Source: Acidithiobacillus marinus
GTDB taxonomy: Bacteria; Pseudomonadota; Gammaproteobacteria; Acidithiobacillales; Acidithiobacillaceae
Direction: 5' to 3'
Length of the DNA: 64,000 nt
Assembly: GCF_002847505.1 (NCBI RefSeq)
Contig: NZ_MXAV01000033.1
Location: 62,001-126,000 of the forward strand
Below, one piece after another: positions 27,802 to 36,900 of this stretch. Positions within the stretch are counted from its first letter, which is position 1. Each line of letters begins with the position of its first letter. The notes under the pieces are model-generated. The model was given only the letters and a program-made list of their open reading frames with translations. It ran no database searches and was not told the DNA's origin. Made by a program: the position numbers and the translations under genes.

Positions 27802-27878
27802 TGGGGTGGCTGACGGGGCTCGAACCCGCGACAACCGGAATCACAATCCGGGACTCTACCGACTGAGCTACAGCCACC
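27802..27878 (-). tRNA. tRNA-His (GTG)
   Basis: A full cloverleaf on the minus strand with encoded CCA. The acceptor GTGGCTG pairs with CAGCCAC, and the extra 5' G (position -1) faces C73, the identity element of tRNA-His. The anticodon loop is TTGTGAT with GTG in the centre. The T-arm GCGGG-TTCGAGC-CCCGT is complete. Confidence 0.97.
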
Positions 27879-27910
27879 ATAATGACGAGCCGGAATCATA
27901 CAACGAGCTG

Positions 27911-27932
27911 GGCTTCGCCGCAAGGCGAAGCC
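27911..27932. other. Perfect 9-bp hairpin with GCAA loop upstream of tRNA-His
   Basis: GGCTTCGCC and GGCGAAGCC flank GCAA. There is no T-run on either strand, so it is not a typical intrinsic terminator. It lies between tRNA-His and the left end of the IS, and could be a remnant of a processing or termination site of the prs operon that the IS separated. Confidence 0.5.
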
Positions 27933-27946
27933 TTGTCCAACGACAC

Positions 27947-27961
27947 ATGAGTCTGAACGGG
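27947..27961 (+). repeat. Left terminal inverted repeat of the IS
   Basis: ATGAGTCTGAACGGG, matching the complement of 29301-29315 at 14 of 15 positions. The core TGAGTCTGAA recurs at 27984-27993 in direct orientation and may be an additional transposase site. Confidence 0.8.
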
Positions 27962-28022
27962 GTAGCGTATTTCCAAGCTGAAATGAGTCTGAAAGCGGAC
28001 GAGGGTCTGGGATCATTCGGAG

Positions 28023-29282
28023 ATGATCGTGACTCTACATACCGACAAGCTCACTACCCTGGAGCAACTACGTGCCTTCATTGAAGGGACCCAGGCCAGA
28101 TCTTTCCAGGCGTCCAGCCGTCAGGAAGCCTATGACTGCATCGCCGATACCTTGCGCCGTTTCCACTATGCGCAATGCCGCAAGGCCGACAAGGGATTGA
28201 TCACGCGCTTTCTCTGCCAGGTGACTGGACTTTCTCGCCAGCAAATGGTCCGGCATATCCATCAGTTCCGCGAGACCCGGCAGGTACAGGACCGGCGCAG
28301 GGCACCCGCCAAGCCCTTTCCACGGCACTACACTGATGCGGACGTGCATCTCCTGGCCGAGCTGGACCGGCTGCACGGCACACTCTCCGGCCCGGCCACT
28401 CGCAAGCTCGCCGAGCGGGCGTTCCAGGTGTTCGGGGATATCCGTTACGAACGCCTGGCCGCCATTTCCAACGGCCACCTCTACAATCTACGCAAAAGCA
28501 CCGGCTATCAACGCCTGCGTATCGTCCAAGACAAGACTCGGCCACTGCGTAACCGCATTGGTGAGCGGCGCAAGCCACGCCCTGATGGCCGCCCCGGATG
28601 GCTGCGCGTCGACTCCGTGCACCAGGGCGATCTGGATGGCATCAAAGGCCTCTATCTCATCAATGCCGTCGACGAAGTCACCCAGTTCCAGTTTGTCTGC
28701 GCTGTCGAGCGCATCAGCGAGCACTTCCTGCTCCCCATCCTCGAGCAACTCATCCAGGCCTTCCCCTTCATCATCCACGGCTTCCACAGCGACAATGGCT
28801 CTGAGTACATCAACCGCCGCGTGGCCAGCCTACTCAATAAACTCCATGTGGAGGAATTCACCAAATCGCGCTCCCGCCAATCCAGTGACAACGCACTGGT
28901 CGAGAGTAAGAACGGTTCGGTGGTCCGCAAACACCTGGGCTACAGCCACATTCCCGGACGTTTTTCAAAACAAGTCAATGACTTCACCTTCACCGTCCTC
29001 TCGCCCTACTTGAATTTCCATCGACCCTGCTTCTTTCCTGAGGAATATCTCGATACCAAGGGCCGCCTGCGTAAACGATACCGCTACGCGACCATGATGA
29101 CTCCCTACGACAAGCTCAAGTCTCTGTCCGATGCCTGCCAGTTCCTCAGGCCGGGAATCTCCTTTGTCGACCTGGATGCGCAAGCCCATCAGTTCAGCGA
29201 TAATGAAGCCGCCCGTCGACTGAATATTGCACGGGATAAACTGTTCCGTACCATTTACAACACCTTGACTCCGGTTGCTTAA
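28023..29282 (+). CDS. IS transposase, integrase-core (DDE) family
   Basis: A 419-aa protein. It has an N-terminal helical, DNA-binding region (residues about 1-110) and a central rve domain with the DDE triad in WLRVDSVHQGD, FHSDNGSEYIN and NALVESKNGSV, then a basic C-terminal part. All catalytic residues are present, so it may be active. The frame is intact from the ATG at 28023 to the stop, 19 nt before the right inverted repeat. The long antisense and alternate-frame openings over this gene are shadows. Confidence 0.9.
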   Translation: MIVTLHTDKLTTLEQLRAFIEGTQARSFQASSRQEAYDCIADTLRRFHYAQCRKADKGLITRFLCQVTGLSRQQMVRHIHQFRETRQVQDRRRAPAKPFPRHYTDADVHLLAELDRLHGTLSGPATRKLAERAFQVFGDIRYERLAAISNGHLYNLRKSTGYQRLRIVQDKTRPLRNRIGERRKPRPDGRPGWLRVDSVHQGDLDGIKGLYLINAVDEVTQFQFVCAVERISEHFLLPILEQLIQAFPFIIHGFHSDNGSEYINRRVASLLNKLHVEEFTKSRSRQSSDNALVESKNGSVVRKHLGYSHIPGRFSKQVNDFTFTVLSPYLNFHRPCFFPEEYLDTKGRLRKRYRYATMMTPYDKLKSLSDACQFLRPGISFVDLDAQAHQFSDNEAARRLNIARDKLFRTIYNTLTPVA

Positions 29283-29300
29283 GTATCCTGACTCAGCCCA

Positions 29301-29315
29301 CCTGTTCAGACTCAT
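29301..29315 (-). repeat. Right terminal inverted repeat of the IS
   Basis: CCTGTTCAGACTCAT on the plus strand, the inverted partner of 27947-27961. A degenerate CTGACTCAG sits just inside it at 29289-29297. Confidence 0.8.
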
Positions 29316-29349
29316 TTGTGGATTGGAAAGGACTGGCGAAAGTCCGGGA

Positions 29350-30297
29350 TCAATCCATAAACAGGGAGCTGACGGAATCTTCTTCGGCAATACGACGGAT
29401 GGTTTCAGCCATCAGCTCGGCCACTGATAATACCCGAATTTTGGGGCTCTCCTGGGCTTCTTTGCTGAGAGGGATGGTATCGGTCACGACCAGTTCATCC
29501 AGCTCGGAGCGCGCAATACGTTCCATGGCGGGGCCGGATAGCACCGGGTGCGTACAATAGGCACAGACCTTAACCGCCCCTTGGGCTTTGAGCGCATGAG
29601 CAGCTTCGCAAAGGGTGTTGGCGGTATCCACCATGTCATCGACCAACACACAGGTACGTCCTTGTACGTCACCGATGATGTTCATGACTACCGATTCATT
29701 GGGACGGGGACGGCGTTTGTCGATAATGGCCAGATCCACTTCCAGACGCTTGGCAATGGCCCGGGCACGGACTACACCACCCACATCGGGGGAGACCACT
29801 ATCAGCTCTGGATAGCTTTTGCGCCAGATATCCCCCAGAAGGATGGGTGAGGCATAAATGTTATCCACGGGTACGTCAAAAAATCCCTGAATCTGATCTG
29901 CATGCAGGTCCATGGTCAACACCCGGTTGGCCCCCGCGCTGGTAATCAGATCGGCCACCAGTTTGGCGGTGATGGCCGTCCGCGAACGGGATTTGCGGTC
30001 CTGACGGGCGTAACCGAAATAGGGCATGGCCGCAGTAATGCGATTGGCCGAAGCGCGCTTCAGAGCATCAATCATGGTGAGTAATTCCATGAGATGATCG
30101 TTGGTGGGGGCGCAGGTAGGCTGGAGTACAAATACATCCCGTCCACGCACATTTTCCAGGATTTCCACAAACACTTCGCCATCACTAAAAGAGCTGACTT
30201 CAGCGCGACCCAGGGGGATTTGCAGAAAGCGGGCCACCTGGGCAGCCAGTACAGGATTGGCGTTTCCACTGAACACCATAAGATTGCCATGGGCCAT
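29350..30297 (-). CDS. prs: Ribose-phosphate pyrophosphokinase
   Basis: Makes PRPP from ribose-5-phosphate and ATP for nucleotide, His and Trp synthesis. The 315 aa match the family length. Motifs: [10 protein letters not shown], the ATP loop RQDRKSRSR, metal-binding [15 protein letters not shown] and the PRPP signature [18 protein letters not shown]. It lies downstream of tRNA-Gln and ispE in the order ispE-tRNA-Gln-prs, a common gamma-proteobacterial neighbourhood. The IS right end falls only 34 nt beyond its stop codon. Confidence 0.97.
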   Translation of the reverse strand: MAHGNLMVFSGNANPVLAAQVARFLQIPLGRAEVSSFSDGEVFVEILENVRGRDVFVLQPTCAPTNDHLMELLTMIDALKRASANRITAAMPYFGYARQDRKSRSRTAITAKLVADLITSAGANRVLTMDLHADQIQGFFDVPVDNIYASPILLGDIWRKSYPELIVVSPDVGGVVRARAIAKRLEVDLAIIDKRRPRPNESVVMNIIGDVQGRTCVLVDDMVDTANTLCEAAHALKAQGAVKVCAYCTHPVLSGPAMERIARSELDELVVTDTIPLSKEAQESPKIRVLSVAELMAETIRRIAEEDSVSSLFMD

Positions 30298-30345
30298 GTG
30301 ATGTCATTCTCTCTTAGCAGGTGGCAAAACAGTCCGAGGACAATT

Positions 30346-30420
30346 TGGCTGGGGCGCCAGGGATCGAACCTGGGAATGCCGGAATCAAAATCCGGTGCCT
30401 TACCGCTTGGCTACGCCCCA
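30346..30420 (-). tRNA. tRNA-Gln (TTG)
   Basis: A cloverleaf on the minus strand with encoded CCA. The acceptor TGGGGCG pairs with CGCCCCA, with U1:A72 as in bacterial tRNA-Gln and G73. The anticodon loop TTTTGAT has TTG. It sits 5 nt after the ispE stop and about 50 nt before prs, so it is probably part of one transcript processed by RNases. Confidence 0.97.
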
Positions 30421-30425
30421 ATAAA

Positions 30426-31271
30426 TCAATGCTCGGCAGGATCATACAAGGGATGCTGATTTAACCCTTTGACCGCCCAGGACCGCCAGGATGGAGGCAC
30501 CTGACTGGCGATGTTCCGGGCACTTTCAGCATCTTCGGCAACCCCGAAAACACAGGCACCACTGCCCGTCAAACGAACATCCCGCAAACTCTGGCTGCGC
30601 AGCCAGTGAATGGCATGTCCGACTTCCGGGTAACGGGCACATACAGTGCTTTCCAGGGTATTATTCATGGCCCCGCCGAGAAACGCGCCTATTGTGCTGG
30701 GCGGGTGCTGTCGTGTCAATTCTGGCGCGGTAAAAATTTCCCGGGTGCTGACCGCAATTCCGGGATGCACGAGCACATAATGGGATTCGGGCAGATTCTC
30801 CAGAGCGGTTAACTGTTCACCGATGCCTTCCGCCCAGGCGCTGCGCCCGAAAATGAAAATCGGCACATCGGCACCCAGCTGTTTCCCCAATGCCATCAAT
30901 TCTTCGCGGCTATAACCGGTGCGCCAGAGGCGATTGAGCACGATCAGAGTACTGGCTGCATCGGAGGAACCGCCGCCAATTCCGCCCCCCAGCGGCAGCA
31001 CCTTATGCATGTGAATATGGACGCCCTCGCGGATGCCGGCACTTTCCATCAGTAATCGGGCAGCACGAACAGTGAGATCCTCGGCTTCACTGACGCCTTC
31101 AGCGCCGCCAGTGCGGGAAAAAAGCCCCGGCGGCCGGGAGCTGAATTGTAGCTGATCGGCGAAATCGATGAACTGAAAAACCGTCTGTAATTCATGATAG
31201 CCGTCAGGGCGCTGGCCGATGACCCGGAGCATCAGGTTCAGTTTGGCCGGGGCAGGATAGCTGATGCTCAT
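30426..31271 (-). CDS. ispE: 4-diphosphocytidyl-2-C-methyl-D-erythritol kinase
   Basis: GHMP-family kinase of the MEP isoprenoid pathway, 281 aa. The N-terminus is PAPAKLNLMLRV, with the ATP loop LPLGGGIGGGSSDAAST in the middle and LTGSGACVFG towards the end. All family blocks are present. The start overlaps the lolB stop (ATGA). It is the third gene of the run TPR protein-lolB-ispE-tRNA-Gln-prs. Confidence 0.96.
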   Translation of the reverse strand: MSISYPAPAKLNLMLRVIGQRPDGYHELQTVFQFIDFADQLQFSSRPPGLFSRTGGAEGVSEAEDLTVRAARLLMESAGIREGVHIHMHKVLPLGGGIGGGSSDAASTLIVLNRLWRTGYSREELMALGKQLGADVPIFIFGRSAWAEGIGEQLTALENLPESHYVLVHPGIAVSTREIFTAPELTRQHPPSTIGAFLGGAMNNTLESTVCARYPEVGHAIHWLRSQSLRDVRLTGSGACVFGVAEDAESARNIASQVPPSWRSWAVKGLNQHPLYDPAEH

Positions 31272-31927
31272 GGCTGCGCGCTGCGGCCCATTTGCCAGTG
31301 GGTAATGGCCATGCGCAAAGCGATGCCATCGGGACCATTGGCCTGTAATAATTGCGGCATGGTCAGTCCGCCGACCGGGGCATAGCGCAGATAATGCACC
31401 TGCCAGGAACCGCTGCGGAGAATTTGCGGTAATCCTGAAGCGTTATTAATGACGGTAGTGCTGTTGCCGGGTAAGCCTAGCATCCAGTCCGGCAGTTCCC
31501 GGGCGGGTAGGGTAACATGCAGCACCATGCTCAGCAGGGTCGACAGATTTTGGGCTTGGCGATGTTCGCCGGTAATAGTTTCCAGATGGGCCCCAGTAGC
31601 ATCTACGGTGATACGCGCTACGGTTCTGCCCAGTGGGTCGTAAATGGAAAGCTCCTGAAGCTGGGGAGATTGTTCCCAGCGAAAGCCAAAGCTTTCATGG
31701 TGTTTGGGCGTGCTGAGGGCCGCCTCGCCACTGGCCCGCCAGTATTTCAGGCTGGTAATCACCTGATTGCGCTCGCTAGTGGGGAGCAGGGTGGAGGGGC
31801 CGGGGTGGATGGGCGTCACAGTGGCACAGCCTGCCAGGATCAGCCCCAGAAGAGATCCCGCCAAAAGGCGGGGCAGGGACGATCTGGTCACGGTCCGAGC
31901 AGGGGTTTTAAGAAAAGTTGAGCTCAT
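31268..31927 (-). CDS. lolB: Outer-membrane lipoprotein insertion protein LolB
   Basis: LolB receives lipoproteins from LolA and inserts them in the outer membrane. It is 219 aa with a lipobox LILAGC (Cys34), followed by the LolB domain: WRASGEAAL, FGFRWEQSPQLQELSIYDPLGRTV (kept here as the central beta-strands) and LPDWMLGLP near residue 150. Sequence similarity in this family is low, so the neighbour ispE, its usual partner, is important support. It overlaps both neighbours by 4 nt. Confidence 0.92.
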   Translation of the reverse strand: MSSTFLKTPARTVTRSSLPRLLAGSLLGLILAGCATVTPIHPGPSTLLPTSERNQVITSLKYWRASGEAALSTPKHHESFGFRWEQSPQLQELSIYDPLGRTVARITVDATGAHLETITGEHRQAQNLSTLLSMVLHVTLPARELPDWMLGLPGNSTTVINNASGLPQILRSGSWQVHYLRYAPVGGLTMPQLLQANGPDGIALRMAITHWQMGRSAQP

Positions 31928-33585
31928 GGCTGGCGGGAAAGTTCCTGGCGGAGAGAAGCGTCATTGGGGTTTTTATCCAGCGCCTGTTGCCAGGCGTCGC
32001 GGGCTTTCTGATATTGACCCAGTGCCCACAGGACGCGTCCCAGATGCAGGCTCAGTTCGGGGTCATCGGGCAGGGCCTGATGGGCTTTTTGCAGATATTC
32101 CAGGGCTTTTTGATTATCGCCCTGACGATGGTGGAGCCAGCCGATGCTATCAAGAATTTCCGGGTTGTCCGGTTCCAGTGTAATGGCCTTGTGCAGGAGT
32201 TTACCGGCTTCAGCCAGATCCTGATTTCTTTCTACCAAGCTGTAGCCCAGAAAATTGTAGGCCTGGGCATTATCGGGAGCGAGGTGGATCACCTGATGCA
32301 TGGATTTCTCCATGGCCGGGTAATCCTGAAGCTGTTCCTGCACGGCACCCTGGGCATACCAGAGTTCGGCGCTGTCTGGCAGATGTTCCAGGGCTTTCTG
32401 GAGAATCTGCAGGGCTTGCTGAGGCTGACCACTGTTTTGCAGCAGATCTGCCTGGAGCAGGGGGATCTGGACTTCCTTGGGATGCGCCGCTGCCATTTTT
32501 TGCAGATGATCCAGGGCCTTCTGACGATCTCCCAGCAGATATTCCACCCGGGCAGTACGCAGTTCCACTTCGGGATACAGAGGGCCGGAGTGAATCTGCT
32601 GATACCATTGCAGGGCTTCTGCCCAATGGTCCTGGGCTTCGTACAATCGGCCCAGATAATAAATGGGCGCAGGAGACTGAGGCGCAAGATCGAGAGCGTG
32701 CTGGAGTTGGCTCTCGGCGGCTTGCCAATGCCGACGTTCCATTTCCATGATACCCAGAGACAACGCAATTTCCGGATTATCGGGATGTTGCCTGGCCATC
32801 TGCTGATACAGTCGGTAGGCTTGGGTCACGCCCCCCATTTTCAGGTATAAGGCTGCCAGGTACTGATGCGCCCGGATCGCATCGGGATGGCTGGCGGTAA
32901 AAGACTGGATACTATGCAGGGCAACTGTCGGGCCCTGAGTGGCTTGCAGGGCTTCTGCCAGGTGAATGGCCGCTTCCTGCCAATCAGGGCGGAGGCTGAG
33001 GGCTTTTTCCAGCCAGGAGATAGCGTGGTCAGGCTTGTTTTCTATCAGATCAATCCGGCCTAGCGTGTAGTAGGCACTGGCCGAATGGGGGTCTTTGTCT
33101 GCCAGGGCAGTTAATAATCGCCGGGCTTCGCCACTTTGTCCGTGAACAATGAGTAATTCGGAGAGTTGCAGGATGATTTTAGGATCGTTCGGAAACCGCG
33201 CCAGAGTGGCCTGGAGTAGTTGTATGGCTTGTTGTTCCTGGCCCTTGGTCAGCAGCAGGGCAGCTTCAAACTGATCGGCCTTGGCACCGTCGGGTACCCG
33301 TTCCCGCCATTGTTTGGCCAGCTTCAGGGCATCGTCAAAGTCACCAAAACGGGCAGTGACCTGGGTGGCACGCTCCAGCACATTGGCCTCGGGAGCGAGT
33401 TTGGCGGCCTCATTCCATGCCGGTATGGCCAGCTTGGGCTCCTGTTGGGTAGTGGCAAATTCGGCGACCAGCAGGTAATACAGTTGTTCGCCGGTCATTC
33501 CGGCGCTACTGGTATCGGCCAGAGCTTTTCCAGCGATGAGGCCAAGCAGTACCCCTGCCACCATACTGCCCAGCTTGCTTCTCAT
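31924..33585 (-). CDS. Exported tetratricopeptide-repeat protein
   Basis: From the ATG at 33585 (GAGGG upstream) the product has 553 aa. A signal peptide (MVAGVLLGLIAGKALA) is followed by about 14 consecutive TPR units spanning the rest, recognised by repeated patterns such as A-x-x-Y-x-LG and PDNPE-I. It belongs to the periplasmic or outer-membrane-associated TPR proteins often found upstream of lolB in beta- and gamma-proteobacteria. The function is presumably as a scaffold. The 33-codon extension up to 33684 overlaps the hemA side and is not supported. Confidence 0.85.
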   Translation of the reverse strand: MRSKLGSMVAGVLLGLIAGKALADTSSAGMTGEQLYYLLVAEFATTQQEPKLAIPAWNEAAKLAPEANVLERATQVTARFGDFDDALKLAKQWRERVPDGAKADQFEAALLLTKGQEQQAIQLLQATLARFPNDPKIILQLSELLIVHGQSGEARRLLTALADKDPHSASAYYTLGRIDLIENKPDHAISWLEKALSLRPDWQEAAIHLAEALQATQGPTVALHSIQSFTASHPDAIRAHQYLAALYLKMGGVTQAYRLYQQMARQHPDNPEIALSLGIMEMERRHWQAAESQLQHALDLAPQSPAPIYYLGRLYEAQDHWAEALQWYQQIHSGPLYPEVELRTARVEYLLGDRQKALDHLQKMAAAHPKEVQIPLLQADLLQNSGQPQQALQILQKALEHLPDSAELWYAQGAVQEQLQDYPAMEKSMHQVIHLAPDNAQAYNFLGYSLVERNQDLAEAGKLLHKAITLEPDNPEILDSIGWLHHRQGDNQKALEYLQKAHQALPDDPELSLHLGRVLWALGQYQKARDAWQQALDKNPNDASLRQELSRQP

Positions 33586-33711
33586 GCCCTCATGCTCCGG
33601 ATTACCCATTTCAGCAGGCACAATAACTGCTGGCGCTGCGGCTTGCAATCCTGGGCGCGGTCGGCGACAATTCAGCCCCTCCAACGTCGCTCTGCAGGGA
33701 CGGTTGCTGCC

Positions 33712-34974
33712 ATTTTCTGTTTTGGTTTAAGTCATCATACGGCTCCGATTGCGGTTCGGGAAAAGGTTGCCTTTTCTCCGGAATCTCTGGCTGTGGCCCA
33801 TCGTGATCTTCTCGATCAGGGGCTTGCCAAGGAAGCGCTGATTGTGTCCACCTGTAACCGCACCGAGATTTATGTGCATGGCGGGCATGGTCTGAATCGT
33901 CAGGCCCTACAGAATTGGCTGAGTGCTTTCCATCAGATAGATCCCCGCTCCCTGGATGGGCATGTGTACCACTCCAGCGATGCCGAAGCCGTGCGTCATT
34001 TGTTTCGGGTAGCCTGCGGTCTGGACTCCATGATCATTGGCGAACCCCAGATTTTGGGGCAGGTGAAAGATGCCTATCAGGTGGCTGCGGATACAGCCTC
34101 GGCGGGTCCGGTGCTCAATCGGCTGCTGCATTGGACTTTTCGGGTGGCCAAACGGGTACGTTCGGAAACGGCTATTGGTTCTGCTCCGGTGAGTGTGGCC
34201 TATGCGGCAGTGAGTTTGGCCAAGCAGTTGCTGGGAGGATTGGAAGGCCGTTCGGTGCTGCTGATCGGGGCCGGAGATACCATTGAGTTGGTCGCTACCC
34301 ATTTGCGGGAGCATGGAGTAAGTACCTTTTCTGTGGCCAATCGCAGCTCGGAACGTGGAGAACAACTGGCGAGCAAGTTTGCCGGCAATGCGCATGCACT
34401 GGAAATGATTCCCAGCCTGCTCCATGAAGTGGATGTGGTGGTGAGCTGCACGGCCAGCAGTCAGCCTATAGTCAGTCGGGAGGCGGTATCGGCCGTCATG
34501 GCCCAGCGCGAACGTGGCGATTTGATGCTGGTGGATCTGGCGGTGCCTCGGGATATTGCCCCCGAGGTGGAAAGCATTGAAAAGTGTTATCTCTACACCC
34601 TGGATGATCTGAATGATATTGCCCAGGCGGGAATGCGCGCCCGGCGTGAAGCGGCAGCAGCGGCCGAGCTGATTATTGCCGATGAGGTCAGTCAATTTCA
34701 GCAGTGGCGAGAAAGTCTCGACGTAGTTCCTGCCATTCGTCGCCTGCGCGACCACGTCGAAGAACGTCGTTTGGACGAAGTACGGCGTTTTCAGCACTAT
34801 CTGGATCAGGGTCAGGATCCTCATGCTGTCCTCGATGCCTTTTCCAAGGCGCTGATCAACAAGGTTCTGCATGACCCCATTGCAACCTTGCGGCAACCCT
34901 GTCAGGAAGCCACCAATGAAAGCCTGGTCGCCGCCCTGGATATTCTGTTTCATCTTAGCGACGCCGAGGGATGA
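33712..34974 (+). CDS. hemA: Glutamyl-tRNA reductase, apparently with an ATT start
   Basis: First enzyme of C5 tetrapyrrole synthesis, reducing Glu-tRNA to glutamate semialdehyde. The domain begins [16 protein letters not shown], with catalytic Cys in IVSTCNRTE (Cys48), the NADPH-binding Rossmann loop VLLIGAGDT and a C-terminal dimerization helix. No ATG, GTG or TTG precedes the first conserved residues closely. ATT at 33712 gives 420 aa and lies 11 nt after AGGGA; a TTG at 33643 would add 23 odd residues and has no ribosome-binding site. It overlaps prfA (ATGA). Confidence 0.9.
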   Translation: MFCFGLSHHTAPIAVREKVAFSPESLAVAHRDLLDQGLAKEALIVSTCNRTEIYVHGGHGLNRQALQNWLSAFHQIDPRSLDGHVYHSSDAEAVRHLFRVACGLDSMIIGEPQILGQVKDAYQVAADTASAGPVLNRLLHWTFRVAKRVRSETAIGSAPVSVAYAAVSLAKQLLGGLEGRSVLLIGAGDTIELVATHLREHGVSTFSVANRSSERGEQLASKFAGNAHALEMIPSLLHEVDVVVSCTASSQPIVSREAVSAVMAQRERGDLMLVDLAVPRDIAPEVESIEKCYLYTLDDLNDIAQAGMRARREAAAAAELIIADEVSQFQQWRESLDVVPAIRRLRDHVEERRLDEVRRFQHYLDQGQDPHAVLDAFSKALINKVLHDPIATLRQPCQEATNESLVAALDILFHLSDAEG

Positions 34975-36065
34975 GTCTCAGCCCGCGCTTGCAGGGCCAG
35001 CTGGAGCAATTGGCCTTCCGCTTTGAAGAATTAAGCCAAATGCTGGCCAGCCCCGATTTGCTCAATGATGCCCAGCGCTTTCAGACACTTTCCCGTGAGC
35101 TGGGCGACATCAGCCCCATACTCGATTTGTTGCGTCGCCATGAACAACGTCAGCGGGATCATGACGAAGCCGAAAAAATGCTGCTGGACGAACGGGACCC
35201 CGATTTGCGGGAAATGGCCCATGACGAACTTGCCGCTGCCCGGCATGATCTGGAGGCCCTGGAAGAATCCTTACGTTTGCGCCTGTTACCCAAAGATCCC
35301 AATGATGAGCGCAATGTTTTTGTGGAAATTCGCGCGGGCACGGGCGGGGAAGAAGCGGCCCTCTTTGCCGGAGACCTGTTGCGCATGTACACCCGCTATG
35401 CTGAAAGTCAGGGTTTTATGGTGCTGCTGTTGTCTGCCTCGGAGTCCGAGCGGGGCGGTTACAAGGAGGCGGTACTGGAAATCAGTGGGCGTGGTGCTTA
35501 TTCACGGCTCAAGTTTGAATCCGGTGGACATCGTGTTCAGCGCGTGCCGGAAACTGAGGCCCAGGGTCGCATCCATACTTCTGCCTGTACGGTGGCAGTC
35601 TTGCCGGAAGTGGATACGGTCAGTGAAATCACCATCAACCCGGCAGATCTGCGCATTGATACTTTTCGTGCCAGTGGCGCTGGTGGTCAGCATGTCAACA
35701 AGACCGACTCGGCCATCCGGATTACCCACATCCCTTCAGGTCTGGTGGTGGCCTGTCAGGAAGATCGTTCCCAGCACAAGAACCGCGCCCGGGCCATGGC
35801 CCTGCTGCAAGCCCGGCTCCTGGAAATGGAGCAGGAAAAGCAGCAGAGTAGCGCCGCCCAGACCCGACGTTTGCTGATTGGTTCGGGGGATCGTTCCGAA
35901 CGGATTCGCACCTATAATTTCCCCCAAGGGCGTCTGACCGATCATCGCATCAATCTCACCCTTTACCGGCTGGAAGCCATTCTGGCGGGGGATCTCGATG
36001 CAGTCATTGAACCCTTGATCAAGGAATACCAGGCCGATTTGCTGCAAAATCTGGGTGATGACTAA
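34971..36065 (+). CDS. prfA: Peptide chain release factor 1
   Basis: Terminates translation at UAA and UAG. The 364 aa include domain 1 helices, an RF1-type decoding loop region ([12 protein letters not shown], related to the PxT tripeptide) and the GGQ motif in [14 protein letters not shown] (residues 238-240), whose Gln is the target of PrmC, encoded next door. The start overlaps the hemA stop by 4 nt and the stop overlaps prmC by 8-11 nt, consistent with the classic hemA-prfA-prmC operon. Confidence 0.98.
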   Translation: MSLSPRLQGQLEQLAFRFEELSQMLASPDLLNDAQRFQTLSRELGDISPILDLLRRHEQRQRDHDEAEKMLLDERDPDLREMAHDELAAARHDLEALEESLRLRLLPKDPNDERNVFVEIRAGTGGEEAALFAGDLLRMYTRYAESQGFMVLLLSASESERGGYKEAVLEISGRGAYSRLKFESGGHRVQRVPETEAQGRIHTSACTVAVLPEVDTVSEITINPADLRIDTFRASGAGGQHVNKTDSAIRITHIPSGLVVACQEDRSQHKNRARAMALLQARLLEMEQEKQQSSAAQTRRLLIGSGDRSERIRTYNFPQGRLTDHRINLTLYRLEAILAGDLDAVIEPLIKEYQADLLQNLGDD

Positions 36066-36900
36066 TCTTCAGGAATGGCAACGCCGGATGCATGCGCAGT
36101 TGGCGAGCGTGTCCGATCAGCCCGCCCAGGAAGCCCGCTGGCTGATGGCCCAGAGTCTGGGGCTGCGCCCCACCGAGTTATTGGTCAATGCCCATCAAGT
36201 CCTGAGTTCTGATCAGGAATACGCTCTGCAAAAACGGCTGGATGAACGCCTCCGGGGCGTACCCTTGGCTTATTGTCTGGGTGAATGGTCCTTTTATGGG
36301 CTTGATCTGGAAGTGAATGCGGCTGTCTTGATACCACGACCTGACAGCGAGTTGCTAATCCATCTGGCGCTGGCGGAGGCCGTTCCCGAGCATGAAATGC
36401 AGATCCTGGATCTGGGTACCGGGTCTGGCGCATTGGCGCTGGCACTGGCGGTAGCCCGACCACAAGCTCGAGTTTTTGCGGTGGAGCAAAGTCTGGAGGC
36501 ACTGGCCGTAGCCCGGCGCAATGGCGAGAGATTGGGCGCAAAGGTGGTGTGGCTGGAAGGGGATTGGTTCGCGCCCCTGGATCCGGCCCTGCGTTTTGAC
36601 TGGATCGTGTCCAATCCACCCTATCTTGCCAGTGCCGACCCCCATTTGCCGGAACTGCAGCATGAACCCCTGGCGGCGCTGGTGGCCGGACCCAGTGGCC
36701 TGGAGTGTCTGGAAAGCATCATTCAGGGTGCCGGGAAGCACTTGCACCCCGGCGGCCAAATTTTCCTGGAGCATGGTTGGGAACAGGGGGCTGCCGTGCG
36801 CAAGCTCTTGCGCACCCGGGATTTCCAGCAGGTGCAGACCCATGCGGACATCGCCGGTCGGGAACGGGTGACGACCGCCAGGAGCCCGAATCATGCCTGA
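36055..36900 (+). CDS. prmC: Protein-(glutamine-N5) methyltransferase, release factor-specific
   Basis: Methylates the GGQ glutamine of release factors. The 281-aa sequence shows an N-terminal helical domain, the SAM site [14 protein letters not shown] and the substrate-binding NPPY in [13 protein letters not shown], with IPRPDSELL before. The start is the GTG at 36055 or, more likely, the ATG at 36058; both lie inside the prfA end. Its end overlaps the mutM start by 8 nt. Confidence 0.97.
   Translation: MMTNLQEWQRRMHAQLASVSDQPAQEARWLMAQSLGLRPTELLVNAHQVLSSDQEYALQKRLDERLRGVPLAYCLGEWSFYGLDLEVNAAVLIPRPDSELLIHLALAEAVPEHEMQILDLGTGSGALALALAVARPQARVFAVEQSLEALAVARRNGERLGAKVVWLEGDWFAPLDPALRFDWIVSNPPYLASADPHLPELQHEPLAALVAGPSGLECLESIIQGAGKHLHPGGQIFLEHGWEQGAAVRKLLRTRDFQQVQTHADIAGRERVTTARSPNHA

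Larger units (their letters stand above)
27947..29315 (+). mobile_element. Complete 1.37-kb insertion sequence with DDE (rve) transposase
   Basis: The element is bounded by 15-bp imperfect inverted repeats, ATGAGTCTGAACGGG on the left and the complement of ATGAGTCTGAACAGG on the right (14/15 match). A second copy of TGAGTCTGAA occurs inside the left end at 27984-27993. One intact transposase gene fills the element. No convincing target duplication flanks it. The family could not be assigned; an IS481/IS1202-like group is possible from the integrase-core layout. It lies between prs and tRNA-His. Confidence 0.85.

Noticed and set aside
28201-29013. Other open frames on both strands over the IS transposase
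   Set aside because: The integrase-core motifs all lie in the 28023-29282 frame; the others are compositional shadows.
30346-30420. tRNA-Gln inside the ispE-prs run as a novelty
   Set aside because: This arrangement is common in gamma-proteobacteria.
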